Source: Desulfobacula sp. (GTDB lineage Bacteria; Desulfobacterota; Desulfobacteria; Desulfobacterales; Desulfobacteraceae). Taken from it: 43,583 nt of DNA. The notes below the pieces were generated by a model. The model made no database searches and was not told the origin of the DNA. It was given only the letters and a program-made list of their open reading frames with translations. Both the position numbers and the translations under genes were made by a program. Location: the NCBI GenBank assembly GCA_021647625.1, contig JAKIUJ010000007.1, positions 1 to 43,583 on the forward strand, in the 5' to 3' direction. Below, in pieces: positions 40,559-43,583 of the stretch (the stretch's first letter is position 1; every line of letters starts with the position of its first letter).

Positions 40559-41754
40559 TTGAGCAATACCAGTTCACCATTTTTAATGATGGTATAGTAG
40601 ACATTATCCAGCCCCTGGTTATCATTTTTACCAAAAGACAACAAATTTTGGATGCCTAGGTCATAATTATTAATGGATTCAATGGCTTGGATAAATTTTT
40701 CCCGGGTAATATTTTTCCCGGATCTTCTCAATCCTTCGACCAGTATCCGCGCATTGAGATACCCTTCAAGCCCGACAAAACTGGGTTTGCTGTCCGGATA
40801 ATATTGTTTCAAAAGTGATAAATATTGTCTGACCCCGGGTAATGGCTCTGTTTGTATATCTGAATGCGGGGGCGGGACCACCTGGGTGACAATCACACCT
40901 TCACCGGCCGGGCCCAGTCGCCGGGCCAGCTCTTTGGACCCCACAAAAGATACATTATGAAATATGGGGTTATACCCGCGTGCCCTGGCAAGGTGAATAA
41001 ATTTAGCACAAGGATCATAGGTTCCGATCATGACCACGGCCTGTGCATCGGACTGCATGATTTTCTCAAGCCCTGCCTCTACATCTAAAGTACCGCGGAT
41101 ATAAGATCCCTTTGCAACGGGGATCAATCCATGCTTTTTCAAGGCTATTTCAGCTCCCCTCAGCCCGTCGAATCCATATTCATCATATTGGTAGAACACG
41201 GCGATTTTATCGATATTTTTTTTATTTACAAGAAGATCCACGGCCGCCCGGGTCTCCTGATAGTATGATGCCCGAATATTTATAAGGTATCTGTTAACAG
41301 GCTGCCTCAACCTATTGGCCCCGGTGAACATGCCGACAAGGGGGATCTTTGCGTCATTGATCAACGGAATAATGCGCATAGTGGTAGGTGTGACCAGATA
41401 GGAAAAAAGAGCAAAGACCTGCTTTGCTAAAATCAATTGCTGGGTATTGTACAAACACTGGGTGGGATCATAAGAGTCATCAAGGGCAATGAGGTTGATT
41501 TTTCTGCCAAGAATTCCACCGCTGTCATTGATGTGGCGGATGTAAGACATGGCACCCTGAAGCATCTGGGTCCCTAAATACCCGGCATGTCCGGCAAGTG
41601 CAAGGGAAGATCCAATCAGGATCCCAGTATCCGTAATCCCGGTTTTGTTTTCCTGGATTACAGTGGACTGCTGGGGTGGGGAGCAGGCAAAAAACAAAAA
41701 AAACACAAAGATCTGGCAAATAGCCACAGCGGTTTTTTTTAAAATTTTCTTCAT
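40555..41754 (-). CDS. LivK-type periplasmic binding lipoprotein, likely sensory
   Basis: A 399-residue type I periplasmic binding protein of the branched-chain amino acid/amide family. The signal is a lipoprotein type (hydrophobic stretch, then FFAC with Cys24). Family segments include GSSLALAGHAGYLGTQMLQGAMSY, DDSYDPTQCLYNTQQLI, and VFALFSYLVTPTTMRIIPLI. These proteins bind Leu/Ile/Val, amides, urea or aromatic acids. No permease or ATPase genes are nearby; instead the stop overlaps a histidine kinase gene by four bases, which points to a role as the sensor subunit of that kinase. The promoter at 41796-41824 precedes it. The ligand is not predictable from sequence. Confidence 0.9.
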   Translation of the reverse strand: MKKILKKTAVAICQIFVFFLFFACSPPQQSTVIQENKTGITDTGILIGSSLALAGHAGYLGTQMLQGAMSYIRHINDSGGILGRKINLIALDDSYDPTQCLYNTQQLILAKQVFALFSYLVTPTTMRIIPLINDAKIPLVGMFTGANRLRQPVNRYLINIRASYYQETRAAVDLLVNKKNIDKIAVFYQYDEYGFDGLRGAEIALKKHGLIPVAKGSYIRGTLDVEAGLEKIMQSDAQAVVMIGTYDPCAKFIHLARARGYNPIFHNVSFVGSKELARRLGPAGEGVIVTQVVPPPHSDIQTEPLPGVRQYLSLLKQYYPDSKPSFVGLEGYLNARILVEGLRRSGKNITREKFIQAIESINNYDLGIQNLLSFGKNDNQGLDNVYYTIIKNGELVLLK

Positions 41755-41795
41755 GAAACAAATCTTTCATTAGTCCTTAAAATCATTTGTTTCAA

Positions 41796-41824
41796 ACAAT
41801 AGGAAACTGTCTTGTGAATGTCAA
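41796..41824 (-). promoter_or_regulatory. sigma-70 promoter of the LivK-kinase-STAS-SARP operon
   Basis: On the minus strand a perfect -35 TTGACA (41819-41824) and a -10 TATTGT (41796-41801) are 17 bases apart. Transcription would start near 41789, 35 bases before the ATG of the binding-protein gene. Confidence 0.7.
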
Positions 41825-41931
41825 TTAAAACGCTGCGGCATACAGGGTGAACGCATGCAAACTCAGCATGACTTTTATTTTTTTAATATTTACCCAAATC
41901 CACATAAACAGGCATGCCAGGCATAAAAACA

Positions 41932-43347
41932 CTATTTAAAATATTTATGTCTTAAAAAAAACATAGGGGGAATGGATAATTTGCGTTCCACGTTTTTTGT
42001 ATGATAATTGTAGATAACACACTGCAAAGACTGATTAAGACTTGAACATGTTTTGGCTATAATTCCCCGGTGATTTTTTTTGTAAAACTTCTCTTCAGCA
42101 GCGGTTAATTTGTCTGCTGTATAATAGGTGTTCATCAGGTCGGCATCAATTTTAAATATCATGTTCTGGGGTAAAAATGTTTGAAGAATCAATCGGATAA
42201 AAGCCGATAAATAGGGTGGATAAAAACAAACACTGTCTTTGTTGCAACTGATCATTATTTCCAGAGTTTTGCCGATTGAAGATGCCTTTTTGTATACTCT
42301 TTCGGCAGATATCGCTTCAAAGGTATCTGCAATGCTGATGACCCTATAGTAATTTTTAGTTGAATAATAAATTTGGTTCAGTTTTGTCTGGGCCTCGGTT
42401 GTGAGGTACTGATAAAAAGAGGTGTGTGTGTCCTCTGCAATACTGTAACTCTGGGGCGATTGCTTGTCTTCCTTGATATGATGCAATGCCATAACAAATG
42501 CTTCATAATTCAAATTTGTCTGATTTCCGGAGGACAATATGTAGGATAAAAGCACATGGCTTTTCATGATGTCATTTTCCAGCTGGGTCAACCGCCCTTT
42601 TTTATAAATAACTTCTTCAGGAATCAAAGCTTTTCCACCATCATGGCCCAGGCAAATTATGCTCAGGGTTTTATAGTGGTCCTCCTGGAAATCATCCAGT
42701 TCCTGGGCAAGAAGTAATGAGATCAATGCGGTTTTGACGATATGTTCAATAGTTTCTCCGGTTTGATTATTTTGTAATTTGAATATCCTTTTTTCATTTT
42801 CAATGACTTTTTTTAAGGCCGCTGCCGTGGCAATATATTTTTTTTCTGATGTGATGGCACTGCTTGCAAAATCCAGATAACCGTTGAGCGTTTCGTGATG
42901 CTGCTTAAAAACCTTTATTGTGCTGTTGGATATCGTCTGGGTGATGAAATGGTGAACACTGTCCTGCATTACAGGTATATTTTGTTTCCTAATGGTGTTT
43001 AAAAAAGTTCTTTTATTTTGAATAATTTGAGTCATGGCAAAGTCAAGCGCATGGTCTCTTTGTTCATCTGTTACATCATTTTTGTTAATTTTGAAATTGA
43101 TTTTGTAAGTATCAAATATCTTAAGAAGCTTGATCGTGATACGTGTGTTCGCAACTGCAATCAGGTCATTTTGATAGTAGGTGTTTACTGCAAGCTGCTT
43201 CCCGATAATGGGAGCCATTATTGATTTGTATTTTGCTTTTAAAATGCCTTTGTCGGCATTCTCAAAGATACTTTCGGATGTATTCAATTGCTTTAAAGGA
43301 AAATAAAGATGCTCAGAACGTTTATCTTTTGTTTCCTTTGTATGCAT
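41932..43347 (-). CDS. HD-GYP-like domain protein with degenerate GYP motif
   Basis: A 471-residue cytoplasmic protein. The last ~270 residues resemble HD-GYP phosphodiesterases: EHIVKTALIS (His202), ICLGHDGGKALIPEEVIYKK (His235-Asp236), QLENDIMKSHVLLSYI, then ALHHIKEDKQ, and VISIADTFEAISAERVYKKA. The GYP signature after the second His pair is absent (QSPQSYS in its place), so cyclic-di-GMP hydrolysis is uncertain although the HD metal ligands are largely kept. The N-terminal ~200 residues are helical with no domain I recognise. It has no receiver or membrane helix. It is upstream of, and on the same strand as, the binding-protein operon, but 177 bases and a separate promoter lie between them. 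Confidence 0.75.
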   Translation of the reverse strand: MHTKETKDKRSEHLYFPLKQLNTSESIFENADKGILKAKYKSIMAPIIGKQLAVNTYYQNDLIAVANTRITIKLLKIFDTYKINFKINKNDVTDEQRDHALDFAMTQIIQNKRTFLNTIRKQNIPVMQDSVHHFITQTISNSTIKVFKQHHETLNGYLDFASSAITSEKKYIATAAALKKVIENEKRIFKLQNNQTGETIEHIVKTALISLLLAQELDDFQEDHYKTLSIICLGHDGGKALIPEEVIYKKGRLTQLENDIMKSHVLLSYILSSGNQTNLNYEAFVMALHHIKEDKQSPQSYSIAEDTHTSFYQYLTTEAQTKLNQIYYSTKNYYRVISIADTFEAISAERVYKKASSIGKTLEIMISCNKDSVCFYPPYLSAFIRLILQTFLPQNMIFKIDADLMNTYYTADKLTAAEEKFYKKNHRGIIAKTCSSLNQSLQCVIYNYHTKNVERKLSIPPMFFLRHKYFK

Positions 43348-43486
43348 TTGTTCCCTTTAATTATCGTTTAAAAATCCTTGTTTGAATTTTGGAGCGCAGC
43401 CAACAAGGAAAAATGAAATAAAACCATATAATACTCAATTTGTACAGTGAAAATGCCACGGTAAATTTATGCTAAGAGCAAACATC

Positions 43487-43583
43487 CTATGAGTGGCAGC
43501 TGTTCCGAGTCATTTTTAAATAATCAAAGACAGCCCGCATGTTTTTATTCAATCGGCGCATTTTTTGGGCAACACTGTAAACC
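43487..43583 (-). CDS. possible 3' end of a gene running off the window
   Basis: An open frame enters from the right edge on the minus strand and ends at a TAG at 43487-43489, giving about 31 residues (including AQKMRRLNKNMRAVFDYL). The composition is protein-like, but the piece is too short to identify. It is followed by a 139-base gap before the HD-GYP-like gene, in which nothing was recognised. Confidence 0.3.
   Translation of the reverse strand, partial: VYSVAQKMRRLNKNMRAVFDYLKMTRNSCHS

Overview
The window looks like a chromosomal segment of an anaerobic sulfate-reducer-type Desulfobacterota bacterium, probably Desulfobacteraceae. This is inferred from the AT-rich sequence, a periplasmic selenocysteine formate dehydrogenase of the two-subunit Desulfovibrio type, an NrfD-type molybdoenzyme complex, many sigma-54 regulators, and large PAS/Cache histidine kinases. 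No rRNA, tRNA or CRISPR array was seen.

Layout. Positions 1-2.5 kb hold a PEP-CTERM surface protein behind a sigma-54-like promoter, a ~160 bp inverted-repeat element, a scrambled IS66-type transposase remnant and a VapBC toxin-antitoxin pair. Positions 2.5-8.1 kb hold a U32 peptidase family protein, an alpha/beta hydrolase, the 3' half of a broken enoyl-CoA hydratase gene, a second copy of the ~160 bp repeat, and an orphan family 5 solute-binding protein.

Positions 8.1-15.1 kb (minus strand) form a molybdoenzyme operon: a receiver-like protein, a Tat-exported catalytic subunit, a four-cluster Fe-S subunit, an NrfD membrane subunit, a TorD-like chaperone and a MoeA-like molybdopterin-binding protein. 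The catalytic subunit has the size, the CX2CX3CX27C motif and the active-site residue pattern of respiratory arsenate reductase ArrA. Divergent from it (15.5-18.6 kb) are a PhnD-like binding lipoprotein and a membrane-anchored sigma-54 activator. The intergenic region carries a good -24/-12 promoter facing the operon and a cluster of TCCGA/TCGGA dyads. I read this as an oxyanion-sensing switch for arsenate (or related oxyanion) respiration without a phosphorelay.

Positions 18.9-23.8 kb hold fdhA (in-frame UGA = Sec192), fdhB and fdhE, a formate oxidation module that could supply electrons to the reductase.

Positions 23.8-34.4 kb (minus strand) are signal transduction: a hybrid kinase with an amino-acid-binding-type sensor domain, a chemoreceptor/CheW pair, a receiver-like protein, and a Cache hybrid kinase followed by an NtrC-type regulator. 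Positions 34.6-41.8 kb are a tight four-gene operon: LivK-type binding lipoprotein, HAMP/PAS kinase, receiver-STAS protein, and a giant MalT-like/SARP regulator. The end holds a degenerate HD-GYP protein and the 3' end of one further possible gene.
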